DNA of 64,000 nt from Actinoallomurus iriomotensis (GTDB lineage Bacteria; Actinomycetota; Actinomycetes; Streptosporangiales; Streptosporangiaceae). How positions within the stretch are numbered: position 1 is the first letter of the stretch; each line of letters starts with the position of its first letter. Shown here piece by piece: positions 32,235 to 42,171 of this stretch. The translations under genes and the position numbers were made by a program. The stretch is from the NCBI RefSeq assembly GCF_030269445.1, contig NZ_BSTJ01000003.1:1-64000 (forward strand), given 5' to 3'. Under the pieces are notes generated by a model. That model was not told the DNA's origin, searched no databases, and saw only the letters and a program-made list of their open reading frames with translations.

Positions 32235-32651
32235 TCACTTCGCCGCGCAGGCCGGGCACAGGCCGAAGATCTCCACGGTGTGGTCCACGTCCACGAAGCC
32301 CGCCTCCGCCGCCACGCGGTCGGCCCAGAGTTCGACCGCTCGGCCCTCCACCTCCACGCTCCGTCCGCAGGAGCGGCATGTCACGTGATGGTGGTGTTCG
32401 CTGGTCTCGCAGCGGCGATAGAGCGTCTCGCCGTCCTCGTCGCGGATCGTGTCCACCGCGCCGTCCTCGCTCAGCACCATCAGATGCCGGTACACCGTCG
32501 TCAATCCGATGCGTTCGCCGCGGCGGCGGAGCTCCGCGTGGATGTCCTGGGCGCTGCGGAATCCGGCGAGGCATTCCAGGGCGGAGGCCAGTGCCTCCGC
32601 CTGCCGTGTTCCGCGGACCCGGGTGCCCCGGACCGGCTGCGACGCGCTCAC
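32235..32651 (-). CDS. zur: Fur-family regulator, probably the zinc regulator Zur
   Basis: 138 residues from GTG. The winged helix reads TRQAEALASALECLAGFRSAQDIHAELRRRGERIGLTTVYRHLMVL. The metal region has CETSEHHHHVTCRSCGRSVEVEG and the C-terminal IFGLCPAC. Two CxxC pairs form the structural zinc site, and the HHHH/His set the sensory site. This length and pattern fit Zur better than Fur or Nur. A perfect Zur-like box 291 bp downstream supports zinc. It lies 35 nt after the TrmB-type gene in the same direction. Confidence 0.85.
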   Translation of the reverse strand: MSASQPVRGTRVRGTRQAEALASALECLAGFRSAQDIHAELRRRGERIGLTTVYRHLMVLSEDGAVDTIRDEDGETLYRRCETSEHHHHVTCRSCGRSVEVEGRAVELWADRVAAEAGFVDVDHTVEIFGLCPACAAK

Positions 32652-32686
32652 CCCCGCACCGTAGCAGCGCCCGCCCCGCCAGGCCG

Positions 32687-33484
32687 TCACACCGGTGACG
32701 CTCCCTCCCAGATCGCCTCGAAGGCGTAGGTCAGGCACTGGGCGAGCGCCGGGTGTTCGATGAGGACGTTCGTCGTGGACGAGGAGTCGGCGACCGGGTC
32801 GCGCAGCGACATGACCACGCGTGTGCCGTCCACGATCCACATGCGCATCGGGACGGAGGCGGCGATCCGGGCGTGCTCCCCCGCCGCGGCGTAGCGCCGG
32901 ATGTCGGCCAGCATCTCCGAGTGGACCAGCGCGTCGCCCTCGTAGATGCAGCGGACGGTGCCGCCGGCCTGGGTCAGGCGCCGGATGGTGGCCAGGCCGG
33001 AGGTGCTGTCCCCGGTCAGGTACGGCAGCTTGGCCATGGCGAGGATCTCCTTCTTCGCCTCGGCCTGGATGTCCTCCAGCCGTTCGGAGAGCATCTCGCG
33101 GTCGCGGAGCACCTCGACGTAGTCGAGCGGGTCGGTCTCGTCACGGCCGTGCGACCAGGCGGGGACGAGCGCCTCGACCAGGCGGGCCGTGGCCTGCTCC
33201 AGCTGGCTGAACTGCGCGCGGTGCGCGGCCAGGAGCCGCTCGATCGCCGACGCGGGATCGACGGCGGTGTAGCGCGTGACCTGACCCGGAAGCGCCCGTA
33301 CGAGGCCGCGCTCGGTCAGGCCGGACAGCACGTCGTAGATCCGCTGGCGGGGCACGCCCGACTCCCGGGCGACCTGGGCCGCCGTGTAGCGCGAGCGGTT
33401 GACCAGCGCCAGGTAAACCCGCGCCTCGTACCCGGTCAGGCCGAGTTCGGTGAGCTCGCGCCGCCATCGATCCAGATCACCCAT
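32687..33484 (-). CDS. TrmB-family transcriptional regulator
   Basis: About 265 residues from MGDLDRWRRELTELGLTGYEARVYLAL. The TrmB winged helix covers AAQVARESGVPRQRIYDVLSGLTERGLV. Residues from about 115 form the PLD-like effector domain (ERLEDIQAEAKKEILAMAKLP). It is divergent from the S53 peptidase, whose promoter holds a GGCATATGCC palindrome, so it probably controls that gene. An upstream ATG at 33559 would add 25 residues but lies almost on the peptidase -35. Confidence 0.85.
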   Translation of the reverse strand: MGDLDRWRRELTELGLTGYEARVYLALVNRSRYTAAQVARESGVPRQRIYDVLSGLTERGLVRALPGQVTRYTAVDPASAIERLLAAHRAQFSQLEQATARLVEALVPAWSHGRDETDPLDYVEVLRDREMLSERLEDIQAEAKKEILAMAKLPYLTGDSTSGLATIRRLTQAGGTVRCIYEGDALVHSEMLADIRRYAAAGEHARIAASVPMRMWIVDGTRVVMSLRDPVADSSSTTNVLIEHPALAQCLTYAFEAIWEGASPV

Positions 33485-33560
33485 CTCCGACACGTTATCG
33501 GGCGAGACACCGATCGCAGTCCAGATCCGGACGGGGCGGTCAAGAGAGAGTAAAGGCATA

Positions 33561-33589
33561 TTGACCCGTTTATGGCATATGCCTATCGT
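33561..33589 (+). promoter_or_regulatory. S53-peptidase promoter with palindromic spacer
   Basis: TTGACC (33561-33566) is exactly 17 nt from TATCGT (33584-33589). The spacer ends in the perfect palindrome GGCATATGCC (33574-33583), and a half copy GGCATAT lies just before the -35. Good site for the divergent TrmB-like protein. Confidence 0.65.
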
Positions 33590-33685
33590 CCGCAGGCATG
33601 CACCACTGACCGTGGTGTCACAGGCCCGGACGCGTCGGAACCCCCGCCCCGTCGTGCCCCGGCCTCCCGCCAGAAAGGGAGCAGG

Positions 33686-35665
33686 ATGTCACCCCCAGCC
33701 CTTGCTCGACGGACGCAGCGCCGCATGAGACGTGCCGGACTCACCGTGCTCGCCTCGGTCGCGCTCGCCGCCGCCTCCCTCGTCACCACCGCCCCCGCGC
33801 ACGCCGCCATCCCCGCTCAGGCGAAGACGGCCGCCGCCCCGGTCGAGCGCGCCTGCGCGACCCCCACGCACAAGAACGAGATGGCCTGCCTCTCGCTCGT
33901 CCGTACCGACGTGCAGCCGCGCAAGGGCCTCCAGCCGCAGGTCGCGCCCTCGGGTCTGGGCGCCGCCGACCTGAAGAGCGCCTACGCCCTGCCGTCGGGC
34001 GGCTCGGGCCAGACCGTCGCGATCATCGACGCGTACGACGACCCGAACGCCGAAGCGGACCTGGCCACCTACCGCAGCCAGTACGGCCTGTCGGCGTGCA
34101 CCACCGCCAACGGCTGCTTCAAGAAGGTCAACGAGACCGGTGGCAGTAGCCTCCCGAGCGCCGACTCCGGATGGGCCGAGGAGATCTCGCTCGACCTCGA
34201 CATGGTCTCGGCCGTCTGCCCGAGCTGCAAGATCCTGCTCGTCGAGGCGAGCCAGCCGAGCATGGACGACCTCGGCACCGCGGTCAACACCGCGGTCAGC
34301 CTGGGCGCCAAGTTCGTCTCCAACAGCTACGGGGGCAGCGAGGACTCCACCGATCCCAGCTCCGACTCCTCCTACTTCAACCACCCGGGCGTGGCGATCA
34401 CCGTGTCGTCGGGCGATGACGGGTACGGCGTGGAGTACCCGGCCGCGTCCCGCTACGTGACCGCGGTCGGCGGCACCAGCCTGTCGCGTGCGTCCAACAC
34501 GCGTGGCTGGAGCGAGACCGCCTGGAGCGGCGCCGGCTCCGGCTGCTCCGCGTACGACGCGAAGCCGACGTGGCAGACCGACACCGGCTGCTCCAAGCGG
34601 ACCGTCGCGGACGTCTCTGCGGTCGCCGACCCGAACACCGGCCTCGCGGTGTACGACACGTACGGCGTCGGCGGCTGGGTGGTCGTCGGCGGCACGAGCG
34701 CCTCGGCGCCGATCATCGCGGGCGTGTACGCGCTGGCCGGAGCGCCGGCCGCGGGCTCGTACCCGGCGTCCTTCCCGTACGCCCACACCAGCGCGCTGAA
34801 CGACGTGACCTCCGGCAGCAACGGCTCGTGCAGCCCGAGCTACCTCTGCAGGGCCGCGGCCGGGTACGACGGGCCGACCGGGCTGGGCACGCCGAACGGC
34901 GTCACGGCGTTCGGCGGCGGCTCCACCGGCGGGAACACCGTCACGGTCACCAACCCCGGCAACCAGACGAGCACCGTCGGCACGGCCGTCAGCCTGCAGA
35001 TCCAGGCGAGCGACTCCGCGTCGGGCCAGACGCTGACCTACAGCGCGTCGGGCCTGCCCGCCGGGCTGTCGATCAACGCCTCGACCGGTGTCATCTCGGG
35101 GACGCCGACCACGGCGAGCACCTCGACGGTGACCGTCACCGCCCAGGACACCACCGGCGCGTCGGGCTCGGCGAGCTTCACGTGGACGGTGAACCCGGTC
35201 GGCGGCGGCTGCTCCTCGACCGGCAACAAGGTCACCAACGGCGGCTTCGAGTCCGGAACCTCACCGTGGACGACCACGTCCGGGGTCGTCTCGGCCAACG
35301 GCAGCGGTGAAAGTGCCCACTCCGGCACGCACTTCGCCTGGTTCGACGGCTACGGCACCACCCACACCGACACCGCCACCCAATCCATCAGCATCCCGTC
35401 CGGATGCCACGCATCGCTCACGTTCTACCTGCACATCGACACGAACGAGAGCGGATCCACCGCCTACGACAAGTTCACCGTCAAGATCGGCGGAACGACC
35501 CTCGCCACCTACAGCAACGCCAACGCCGCCTCCGGCTACACGGCCAGGACCTTCGACGTGTCCTCCTACGCCGGCCAGACGGTCACGTTGTCGTTCAGCG
35601 GCACCGAGGACTCGTCCCTGCAGACCAGCTTCGTCCTCGACGACGTCGCGGTGAACGCGTCCTGA
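33686..35665 (+). CDS. Secreted S53-family (sedolisin) serine-carboxyl peptidase
   Basis: 659 residues from ATG after AGGGAGCAGG. The signal peptide ends near THAHA-type APAHAA (about 40). The catalytic core has Glu and Asp in [11 protein letters not shown], oxyanion Asp in VSSGDDGYG and nucleophile Ser in [11 protein letters not shown]. Six or more cysteines suggest disulfides. About 415-510 is a putative-Ig (He_PIG) domain. The C-terminal 145 residues form a jelly-roll-like domain ([11 protein letters not shown]...DDVAVNAS), probably substrate binding. The pro-segment is short for the family. It is likely an acid-active exoprotease for nutrition. Confidence 0.9.
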   Translation: MSPPALARRTQRRMRRAGLTVLASVALAAASLVTTAPAHAAIPAQAKTAAAPVERACATPTHKNEMACLSLVRTDVQPRKGLQPQVAPSGLGAADLKSAYALPSGGSGQTVAIIDAYDDPNAEADLATYRSQYGLSACTTANGCFKKVNETGGSSLPSADSGWAEEISLDLDMVSAVCPSCKILLVEASQPSMDDLGTAVNTAVSLGAKFVSNSYGGSEDSTDPSSDSSYFNHPGVAITVSSGDDGYGVEYPAASRYVTAVGGTSLSRASNTRGWSETAWSGAGSGCSAYDAKPTWQTDTGCSKRTVADVSAVADPNTGLAVYDTYGVGGWVVVGGTSASAPIIAGVYALAGAPAAGSYPASFPYAHTSALNDVTSGSNGSCSPSYLCRAAAGYDGPTGLGTPNGVTAFGGGSTGGNTVTVTNPGNQTSTVGTAVSLQIQASDSASGQTLTYSASGLPAGLSINASTGVISGTPTTASTSTVTVTAQDTTGASGSASFTWTVNPVGGGCSSTGNKVTNGGFESGTSPWTTTSGVVSANGSGESAHSGTHFAWFDGYGTTHTDTATQSISIPSGCHASLTFYLHIDTNESGSTAYDKFTVKIGGTTLATYSNANAASGYTARTFDVSSYAGQTVTLSFSGTEDSSLQTSFVLDDVAVNAS

Positions 35666-35678
35666 CCCGTACGGCCTG

Positions 35679-35716
35679 AAGGGCCGCGGGGGACGACGGC
35701 GTCCCCCGCGGCCCTT
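35679..35716 (+). terminator. Terminator hairpin after the S53 peptidase
   Basis: The 16-bp perfect stem AAGGGCCGCGGGGGAC with its complement closes on GACGGC. It ends in a CTT/TCTCGT tail. It follows the stop codon by 14 nt. Confidence 0.8.
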
Positions 35717-35843
35717 CTCGTCCGACGGCGAAGTGATCACCTCGGTGGAGTTACCGGCCCCCGACGTTTGGGTATCGGCGGGCTGACTGATTTCGGACTT
35801 TTGCCACGCTTGGAAGCCCCCCGAAACCAAGGAGCTGCTCCGA

Positions 35844-37256
35844 ATGCCCCAGGCCGGAAGCACCGGAACACCCGAGAAGAGCCTCAAACCGGGGCTGAAG
35901 AACCGTCACGTCGGGATGATCGCCATCGGGGGTGTCATCGGCGCGGGCCTGTTCGTCGGCTCCGGCGCCGGCATCCACGCCACCGGCCCGGCCATCCTGC
36001 TGTCCTACGCGCTCGCCGGGCTGCTCGTCATCCTGGTCATGCGCATGCTCGGCGAGATGTCGGCGGCCTCACCGGACACCGGGTCGTTCTCCGCGTACGC
36101 CGACCGCGCGATCGGGCGGTGGGCCGGCTTCACGATCGGCTGGCTGTACTGGTGGTTCTGGGCGGTCGTGCTCGCGGTCGAGGCGACGGCGGGCGCGAAG
36201 ATCGTGCACGGCTGGATCCCGTGGATCCCCCAGTGGACGCTGGCGCTGATCCTGATGATCCTGCTCACCGCGACGAACCTGTTCTCCGTCGGGTCCTACG
36301 GCGAGTTCGAGTTCTGGTTCTCGGCGATCAAGGTCGCCGCGATCGCCGTCTTCATCGTCCTGGGCGTCCTGGCCATCTTCGGCCTGCTGCCCGGCACCGA
36401 CTCCGTGGGCACGAGCAACCTCACCGGCCACGGCTTCTTCCCGCACGGGTACGGCGCGATCATCACCGGACTGCTCACCGTGGTGTTCTCCTTCATGGGC
36501 AGCGAGATCGTCACCATCGCGGCCGGGGAGTCCCGCGACCCGGGCCGGGCCGTGACCAAGGCGGTCAACAGCGTGATCTGGCGGATCATCGTCTTCTACC
36601 TCGGCTCGATCGCCGTGATCGTCACGCTCCTGCCGTGGACCTCGACCAGCAGCTCGACGAGCCCCTACGTCGCGGTGCTCGATCGCATCGGCATCTCCGG
36701 CGCCGGCACCATCATGGACGTTATCGTGCTGACCGCCGTGCTGTCCTGCCTGAACTCCGGGCTGTACACCGCGTCGCGGATGGCGTTCTCGCTGGCCGAA
36801 CGCGGCGACGCGCCGAAGGCCTTCGCCGCGACGACCGCACGCGGCGTCCCGCACGTCGCGATCTGGGTGTCGGTCTCCTTCGGCTTCCTCGCGGTGATCT
36901 TCAACTACACCAGCCCGGACACCGTGTTCCTGTTCCTGCTGAACGGCTCCGGCGCCGTCGCGCTGTTCGTATGGACGGTCATCGCCGTGTCGCAGCTGCG
37001 GATGCGCCGCCGCCTCGAACGCGAGGCGCCCGAGCGCATCGTCGTCCGGATGTGGCTGTACCCGTACCTGACCGTCGCCACGATCCTCGGCATCGCCGCC
37101 ATCCTCGTGGTGATGCTGTTCGACCACGACGGCCGCCCGCAGGTGCTGTGGTCGGTGGCGGTCGCGGCGGTGGTGCTGATCGCCGCGTTCATCCGCCACG
37201 GCCGGTCGCGCGCCACCGAACCGGTCGCCCACGACCCGCTCCCCGCCGACCGCTGA
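35844..37256 (+). CDS. Amino acid permease, APC superfamily (AAT/GabP type)
   Basis: 470 residues with about 12 membrane helices. The APC signature in helix 1 is IAIGGVIGAGLFVGSGAGI, and MRMLGEMSAASPDTGSFSAYA follows, as in GabP, ProY and CycA-type proton symporters. GSEIVTIAAGESRDPGRAV is also family-typical. It imports an amino acid or GABA at the cytoplasmic membrane; specificity is unclear. The neighbouring secreted peptidases suggest peptide and amino acid nutrition. Confidence 0.9.
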   Translation: MPQAGSTGTPEKSLKPGLKNRHVGMIAIGGVIGAGLFVGSGAGIHATGPAILLSYALAGLLVILVMRMLGEMSAASPDTGSFSAYADRAIGRWAGFTIGWLYWWFWAVVLAVEATAGAKIVHGWIPWIPQWTLALILMILLTATNLFSVGSYGEFEFWFSAIKVAAIAVFIVLGVLAIFGLLPGTDSVGTSNLTGHGFFPHGYGAIITGLLTVVFSFMGSEIVTIAAGESRDPGRAVTKAVNSVIWRIIVFYLGSIAVIVTLLPWTSTSSSTSPYVAVLDRIGISGAGTIMDVIVLTAVLSCLNSGLYTASRMAFSLAERGDAPKAFAATTARGVPHVAIWVSVSFGFLAVIFNYTSPDTVFLFLLNGSGAVALFVWTVIAVSQLRMRRRLEREAPERIVVRMWLYPYLTVATILGIAAILVVMLFDHDGRPQVLWSVAVAAVVLIAAFIRHGRSRATEPVAHDPLPADR

Positions 37257-37368
37257 CGAACCCCCGTACTACCTGAGAGCGACACCGAGGTCGGCTCTCC
37301 AGGACGACGAGGCGGCGGCCGCCCGGTCACTAGCTTCTCCTCCGTTCCCGCCGAACGGAGGAGAAGGC

Positions 37369-38694
37369 ATGTTGACACATGGAGTGCTCGCGGCGGCCGT
37401 CGCGATGACGCTGAGCCCGGGCGCGGCCGCCGCCGCGCCGTCGGCCGACGGCGTCTGGCGCACCGACGGCTACGGGACGGTCATCGCCGTCGACCACGGT
37501 CACCTGCGGAGTTACGAGACCACGGCGATCAGTTGCCTGCCGGGCTTCACCGCCGACCGCACCGGTGAGGACGGCACGTACGTCACCGACGACGGCGACA
37601 CCGTCACGGTCCGGCCGGGGCGGATGAGCTTCGCGGGCTCCCCCGGCGTCCGTCTGCTACGGCGGATCCCCGCGCTCCCCGCCGCGTGCGGTCGCACGCC
37701 GGCGAAGGACCCGCTGACCGCCTTCGACGTCTTCTGGCGGACGTTCGCCGAGAACTACCCGTTCTTCGCCGCCAAGGGCGTCGACTGGCAGCAGGTCCGG
37801 CACCGGTACCGCCCGCTCGTGACCCCGGCGACGACCACGTCACGCCTCGCCGAGATCTTCAACGAGATGATCGCGCCGCTGAACGACGCGCACACCTGGG
37901 TGAGCACCGGCGGCCCGCCCGTCCCGCACCTGCGCCCGGGCACGGTCCTGCCCTCCCCCGACTACGACCAGCGCGTCAAGACGTACGTCGAGCGCCGCGA
38001 CCTGCACGGCGCGCTCACGGAGTACGCCCAGGGCCGCGTCGGCTACGCCGATCTGCCCGGCGACCTCGGCTACCTGCGGATATCCGGCTTCGGCGGCTAC
38101 ACCGAAGCCGACGACTACGCCTCCAACGCCGCCGAGCTGACCCGCGCCCTCGACGCCGTCTTCACGCCGCGACGTGTCGGCACGCTCCGCGGGCTCGTCA
38201 TCGACGTCCGGGTCAACGGCGGCGGTTCGGACTCGCTGGGGCTCCAGGTCGCCTCCCGGCTCACCGGCCGTCCCTACCTCGCGTACGCCAAGCGCGCCCG
38301 GAACGACCCGCGGGACCCGGCCCGGTTCACCGCGCCGCAGCCCATCGAGGTACGGCCGCACGCGGATCCCTACCTCGGGCCGGTGACGATCCTGACCGGC
38401 GGGTCGGACTTCAGCGCCGGGGAGACCTTCGTCCAGGCCCTCATGGACCGGACGCCGGCGCCGGTACGGATCGGCGAGAACACCCAGGGCGTGTTCTCCG
38501 ACGTCATGGAACGCTCGCTCCCGGACGGCCTGGTCTTCGGGCTGCCGAATGAGGAGTTCCGCACCCGTACGGGCCGCACGTTCGACGGCGCGGGCATCCC
38601 GCCGGACGTACGCGTCCCGGTCCTCACCGACGAGGAGTTCGCCCACGACCGCGACTCGGCCTTCGACCGCGCGGTCGAGCTCCTGCGCCGCTGA
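37369..38694 (+). CDS. Exported S41-family peptidase
   Basis: 441 residues with a short signal peptide (MLTHGVLAAAVAMTLSPGAAAAAP). The N-terminal 90 residues are a beta domain. The tail-specific-protease region starts at about 105 (FDVFWRTFAENYPFFAAKGVDW). The substrate/oxyanion part is GLVIDVRVNGGGSDSLG, and the likely nucleophile is the second Ser of GGSDFSAGETF. The PDZ domain of CtpA-type members is missing, as in tricorn-like exported actinobacterial forms. The target is unknown. Confidence 0.85.
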   Translation: MLTHGVLAAAVAMTLSPGAAAAAPSADGVWRTDGYGTVIAVDHGHLRSYETTAISCLPGFTADRTGEDGTYVTDDGDTVTVRPGRMSFAGSPGVRLLRRIPALPAACGRTPAKDPLTAFDVFWRTFAENYPFFAAKGVDWQQVRHRYRPLVTPATTTSRLAEIFNEMIAPLNDAHTWVSTGGPPVPHLRPGTVLPSPDYDQRVKTYVERRDLHGALTEYAQGRVGYADLPGDLGYLRISGFGGYTEADDYASNAAELTRALDAVFTPRRVGTLRGLVIDVRVNGGGSDSLGLQVASRLTGRPYLAYAKRARNDPRDPARFTAPQPIEVRPHADPYLGPVTILTGGSDFSAGETFVQALMDRTPAPVRIGENTQGVFSDVMERSLPDGLVFGLPNEEFRTRTGRTFDGAGIPPDVRVPVLTDEEFAHDRDSAFDRAVELLRR

Positions 38695-38709
38695 CCGCCC
38701 GGCGAACGG

Positions 38710-39930
38710 TCAGGACCGGGTCGCGCCCAGGTTGATCGGCAGCGACAGCGGGCCGATGGTGAAGAACGACGGCGAGTAGGGAATGTCGTCCGGGTCGATC
38801 GCGAGGCTGAGGTCGGGCAGCCGCCGGTACAGCGAGGCGAGCGCGAGCCGGCTCTCCAGGCGGGCCAGCGGGGCACCGATGCAGTACCGCGGGCCGTGGC
38901 CGAAGCCCAGGTGGCCGGTGGCCCGGCGGGTGATGTCGAAGGTGTTCGCGGTCTCGCCGTACTGCTCCGGGTCGACGCCGCTCGCCTGGTAGACCACGCC
39001 GACGGCGTTGCCCTTGGGGATGTCCACGCCCGCGATGGTCACGTCGGCGGCGGTGAAGCGGAAGCTGGTCATCATCACCGAGTGGCGGTACCGCAGGGTC
39101 TCCTCCACCACGTCGGCCCAGCGGTCCCCGGCCCTGGCCAGCCCCAGCTGGCCGGGGTGCTGGGACAGCGCCACGATGGCGTGTCCGAGCAGGTGGACCG
39201 TTGTCTCGTGGCCGGCGATCAGCATCAGCCACAGCACGGCGACCAGTTCGTCGGTGGTGAGCTTGTCGCCCTCGTCACGGGCCTGGACCAGGCCGCTGGT
39301 GAGGTCGTCGCCGGGCTCGGCCTGCTTGCGCTCGACCAGTTCGTACAGGTACCTCATGAGCGCCTCCTGCGTCGCGAACGCCTCTTCCGGAGGGGTCGTG
39401 TGCGACAGCAGGGCGGCGGTCCACTTGCGCAGCCGCAGGCGTTCCGGCTCCGGCACGCCGAACAGCTCGCAGATCACGGCCATCGGCAGTGCCTCGGTGA
39501 GGGCGGGGACCAGGTCGACGCCGTCGCCGGCGGCGACCACGTCGTCCAGCATCCGGTCGATGATCTCCTGGACCCGCGGCTCCATCGCCTGGACCCGGCT
39601 CGGGGTGAACGCCTTGCCGATCAGTCCGCGCAGCCGCCGGTGGTCGCCACCGTCCTTCGTGGACAGGTGGTCGCCCTGGACGATGGTCCGCAGCGGCCAG
39701 TCCTCCGGGATCGACCCGTCGTACAGGGCGGGCCAGTGCTTGGGGTCCCGCAGGAACGTCTTGTTGTCACCGGCGAGGATCTCGCGCACGGCGTTGTGGC
39801 TCAGCGCCAGGTAGGCGGGCACGCCGCCGGGGAACTCCACCTCGACCACGGGCGCGATCTCCCGGAGCCGGATACAGGTGTCGAGCGGGTATTCACCGAT
39901 GACGGGAAATGCGGGAAGGCCTGTCGTCAT
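38710..39930 (-). CDS. Cytochrome P450
   Basis: 406 residues from MTTGLPAFPVIGEYPLD. All bacterial class I motifs are seen: I-helix LMLIAGHETTVH, K-helix ExxR in EETLRYR, and heme loop FGHGPRYCIGAPLAR with the axial Cys. Substrate is unknown and no ferredoxin gene is adjacent. The ORF stays open upstream, but AAGGGG at good spacing supports the ATG at 39930. It is divergent from an AraC regulator across 218 bp. Confidence 0.93.
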   Translation of the reverse strand: MTTGLPAFPVIGEYPLDTCIRLREIAPVVEVEFPGGVPAYLALSHNAVREILAGDNKTFLRDPKHWPALYDGSIPEDWPLRTIVQGDHLSTKDGGDHRRLRGLIGKAFTPSRVQAMEPRVQEIIDRMLDDVVAAGDGVDLVPALTEALPMAVICELFGVPEPERLRLRKWTAALLSHTTPPEEAFATQEALMRYLYELVERKQAEPGDDLTSGLVQARDEGDKLTTDELVAVLWLMLIAGHETTVHLLGHAIVALSQHPGQLGLARAGDRWADVVEETLRYRHSVMMTSFRFTAADVTIAGVDIPKGNAVGVVYQASGVDPEQYGETANTFDITRRATGHLGFGHGPRYCIGAPLARLESRLALASLYRRLPDLSLAIDPDDIPYSPSFFTIGPLSLPINLGATRS

Positions 39931-40086
39931 GAAGTTCCCCTTCGGCAGCAAGCCCATCAACGGGCCGTCCGGCGAAAAGTCTCCGACGGCGCGGGCCCGC
40001 GGGAAAGACGTGCCCGCCGTTCCTGCCCCGGAACGGAAGCCGAATGTCACGAGAACAGAAGACCGGCCAACGATCAGCGACGGCGC

Positions 40087-40120
40087 TTGACACACCTCGC
40101 GTCGCTGCGTCATAGCTACC
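40087..40120 (+). promoter_or_regulatory. Possible promoter of the AraC-family gene
   Basis: TTGACA (40087-40092) is a consensus -35. Candidate -10s are CATAGC or TAGCTA, 18-20 nt downstream, so spacing is slightly long. No clear palindrome is present. Confidence 0.35.
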
Positions 40121-40148
40121 ATCAGCGAGCCGAGGCGGAGGTGGGCGC

Positions 40149-41108
40149 TTGAGATATCACTCCTGGACCACGGTGAGAACCGATGAGTGGCGGGAGCTCT
40201 CCGACGGCATCCTTCCGATGGACCACCGTTTCCGGTCTCCAGGAAACTGGCGCGCGGACCTCACCGTCCAGGAGAGCAGCGCCTATGTGCTGCTGCACTG
40301 GACACAGCGCACCGACCGGATAGCGGTCCGCACGCCCTCGCACATCCGCGCGGTCCCCGGCGACGAGCACTACTGGATCGTCGTTCCGCAGCAGGGCGTC
40401 TACACCGTCCGGCACGGCGAACACGAGACACGGACACCACCCGGATACGCCTCTGTGATGGGCATGGACGAACACTGCCGGCTCACGATCCCGGCGTCCC
40501 GGGCGTACGCGATCCAGGTTCCCCGCACCGAGATCGACCGGAACGTCGGAGCGCCCCGGCCCCTGCGCGTCGTCCTCAGCATGAACACCGGCCTCGGCCG
40601 CGTCCTCGAGGGCCTGATGAGCAGCCTGCACGCCGAACGGGACAACCTCTCCGACCAGGAGTTCCACGCGGTGTGCGACCGGATGGCCGAGCTGTTCTGC
40701 CTGATCGCGCTCAGGGACACCCGGCCGCCGGAGGACCACCTCGCCGAGGTCGCCCAGGTCGTACGGCGCTACGTCCGGCAGCGGCTCGGCAGCGGCAAGC
40801 TGCCGCTCACCGCCGTCTCGCGTGCGCTCGGCTGGTCACCGCGGCAGCTGCGCAACGCGCTGCGGAGCGCCGGCACCACGTACCGCGACCTCCGGCACGA
40901 GGAGACGCTGCGGGCGGCCCGGGACCTGCTCCAGAACCCGGACTGCGCCGAACTCGGCGTCGGTGAGATCGCCGCCCGGGCCGGCCTGACTCCCACCTGG
41001 TTCTCCTCGGCGTTCAGGAGCCGCTACGGCGAGAGTCCGCGGGAGTTCCGCCGCCGCAGGTTCGACGAGATGGCCCGCGAACCGGGCGGGCCGCCCGGCT
41101 CTCCGTAG
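40149..41108 (+). CDS. AraC-family transcriptional regulator
   Basis: 319 residues from TTG after GGAGGTGGGCGC. Residues about 20-195 match the AraC-binding-like (AraC_binding_2) cupin domain, with SPGNWRADLTVQESSAYVLLHW. The last 105 residues are the double-HTH domain with GSGKLPLTAVSRALGWSPRQLRNALR and ELGVGEIAARAGLTPTWFSSAFRSRYGESPREFRR. Divergence from the P450 makes the P450 its likely target. Confidence 0.88.
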   Translation: MRYHSWTTVRTDEWRELSDGILPMDHRFRSPGNWRADLTVQESSAYVLLHWTQRTDRIAVRTPSHIRAVPGDEHYWIVVPQQGVYTVRHGEHETRTPPGYASVMGMDEHCRLTIPASRAYAIQVPRTEIDRNVGAPRPLRVVLSMNTGLGRVLEGLMSSLHAERDNLSDQEFHAVCDRMAELFCLIALRDTRPPEDHLAEVAQVVRRYVRQRLGSGKLPLTAVSRALGWSPRQLRNALRSAGTTYRDLRHEETLRAARDLLQNPDCAELGVGEIAARAGLTPTWFSSAFRSRYGESPREFRRRRFDEMAREPGGPPGSP

Positions 41109-41128
41109 CGGCCCGCCACGGCGGGGTG

Positions 41129-42100
41129 TCAGCGGAAGCCTGCCACCGGGCGCGGGGAGTAGTGCTTCTCCAGCGCGGCCACCTCGTCGTCGGTCAGCTC
41201 GACCGACAGCGCGGCGATCGCGTCCTCCAGGTGCTGCGACCTGCTCATGCCGACGATGGGCGCGGACACCGCCGGGTGACGCAGGACCCACGCGAGGGCG
41301 ACGGCGGCGCGCGTCACGCCCCGTGCCTCGGCGACCTGGCCGACCGCGTCCACGATCTCCCGGTCGCCCTCCTGGTACAGGGACTTGCCGAACTCGTCGG
41401 TCTCGGCGCGCGCGGTCGTGGTGTCCCAGTCGCGGGCGAGACGGCCGCGCGCGAGCGGGCTCCACGGGATCACGCCGATCCCCTGGTCCAGGCAGAGCGG
41501 CAGCATCTCCCGCTCCTCCTCGCGGTAGACGAGGTTGTAGTGGTTCTGCATCGTGACGAACCGCGTCCAGCCGTTCAGCCGGGACGTGAAGAGCGCCTTG
41601 GCGAACTGCCAGGCGTACATCGAGGACGCGCCGATGTAGCGCGCCTTGCCGGCCTTGACCACGTCGTGCAGCGCTTCGAGGGTCTCCTCGATCGGGGTGC
41701 GGGGGTCCCAGCGGTGGATCTGGTAGAGGTCGACGTAGTCGGTGCCCAGCCGGCGCAGGCTGGCCTCGATCTCGCTCATGATCGCCTTGCGGGACAGGCC
41801 CGCGCCGTTCGGACCCGCGTGCGTACGGCCGTGCACCTTGGTCGCGATCACGACCTCGTCGCGGCGGGCGTACCGGGCCAGGGCCCGTCCGGTGATCTCC
41901 TCGCTGCTGCCGTCGGAGTAGACGTTGGCGGTGTCGAAGAAGTTGACGCCGGCCTCGATCGCCTGCCGGATGAGCGGAGCGGCCTGCTCCTCACCGAGCG
42001 TCCACGTGTGGTTGCCCCGGTCGGGCTCGCCGAAGCTCATGCACCCCACGCAGATCCGAGAGACGTCCAGGCCGGTCGATCCCAGTTTCACGTAGTCCAT
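41129..42100 (-). CDS. Aldo/keto reductase
   Basis: 323 residues from [24 protein letters not shown]. The catalytic set of the (beta/alpha)8 AKR fold is visible: Asp and Tyr in [15 protein letters not shown], Lys in VVIATKVHG, His in [15 protein letters not shown]. The length and start fit the YajO/AKR-K-like group. It reduces aldehydes or ketones with NADPH; substrate unknown. It converges with the AraC gene and lies 71 bp after the GntR gene. Confidence 0.92.
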   Translation of the reverse strand: MDYVKLGSTGLDVSRICVGCMSFGEPDRGNHTWTLGEEQAAPLIRQAIEAGVNFFDTANVYSDGSSEEITGRALARYARRDEVVIATKVHGRTHAGPNGAGLSRKAIMSEIEASLRRLGTDYVDLYQIHRWDPRTPIEETLEALHDVVKAGKARYIGASSMYAWQFAKALFTSRLNGWTRFVTMQNHYNLVYREEEREMLPLCLDQGIGVIPWSPLARGRLARDWDTTTARAETDEFGKSLYQEGDREIVDAVGQVAEARGVTRAAVALAWVLRHPAVSAPIVGMSRSQHLEDAIAALSVELTDDEVAALEKHYSPRPVAGFR

Positions 42101-42171
42101 GGGGCCCAGTCTCTCCCCGTCACGCACCGTCGCGGAGGCGGGCTCGCCCCGGTGCGGCCGAGCCGCTGGTG

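Noticed and set aside
31928-32698. 256-codon plus-strand frame starting in the Zur-like box
   Set aside because: It runs antisense through zur, has Arg/Pro-rich shadow composition, and its start lies in the palindrome without a ribosome site.
40122-40739. 205-codon minus-strand frame opposite the AraC gene
   Set aside because: Antisense to an AraC protein with recognisable HTH motifs; no motif of its own.
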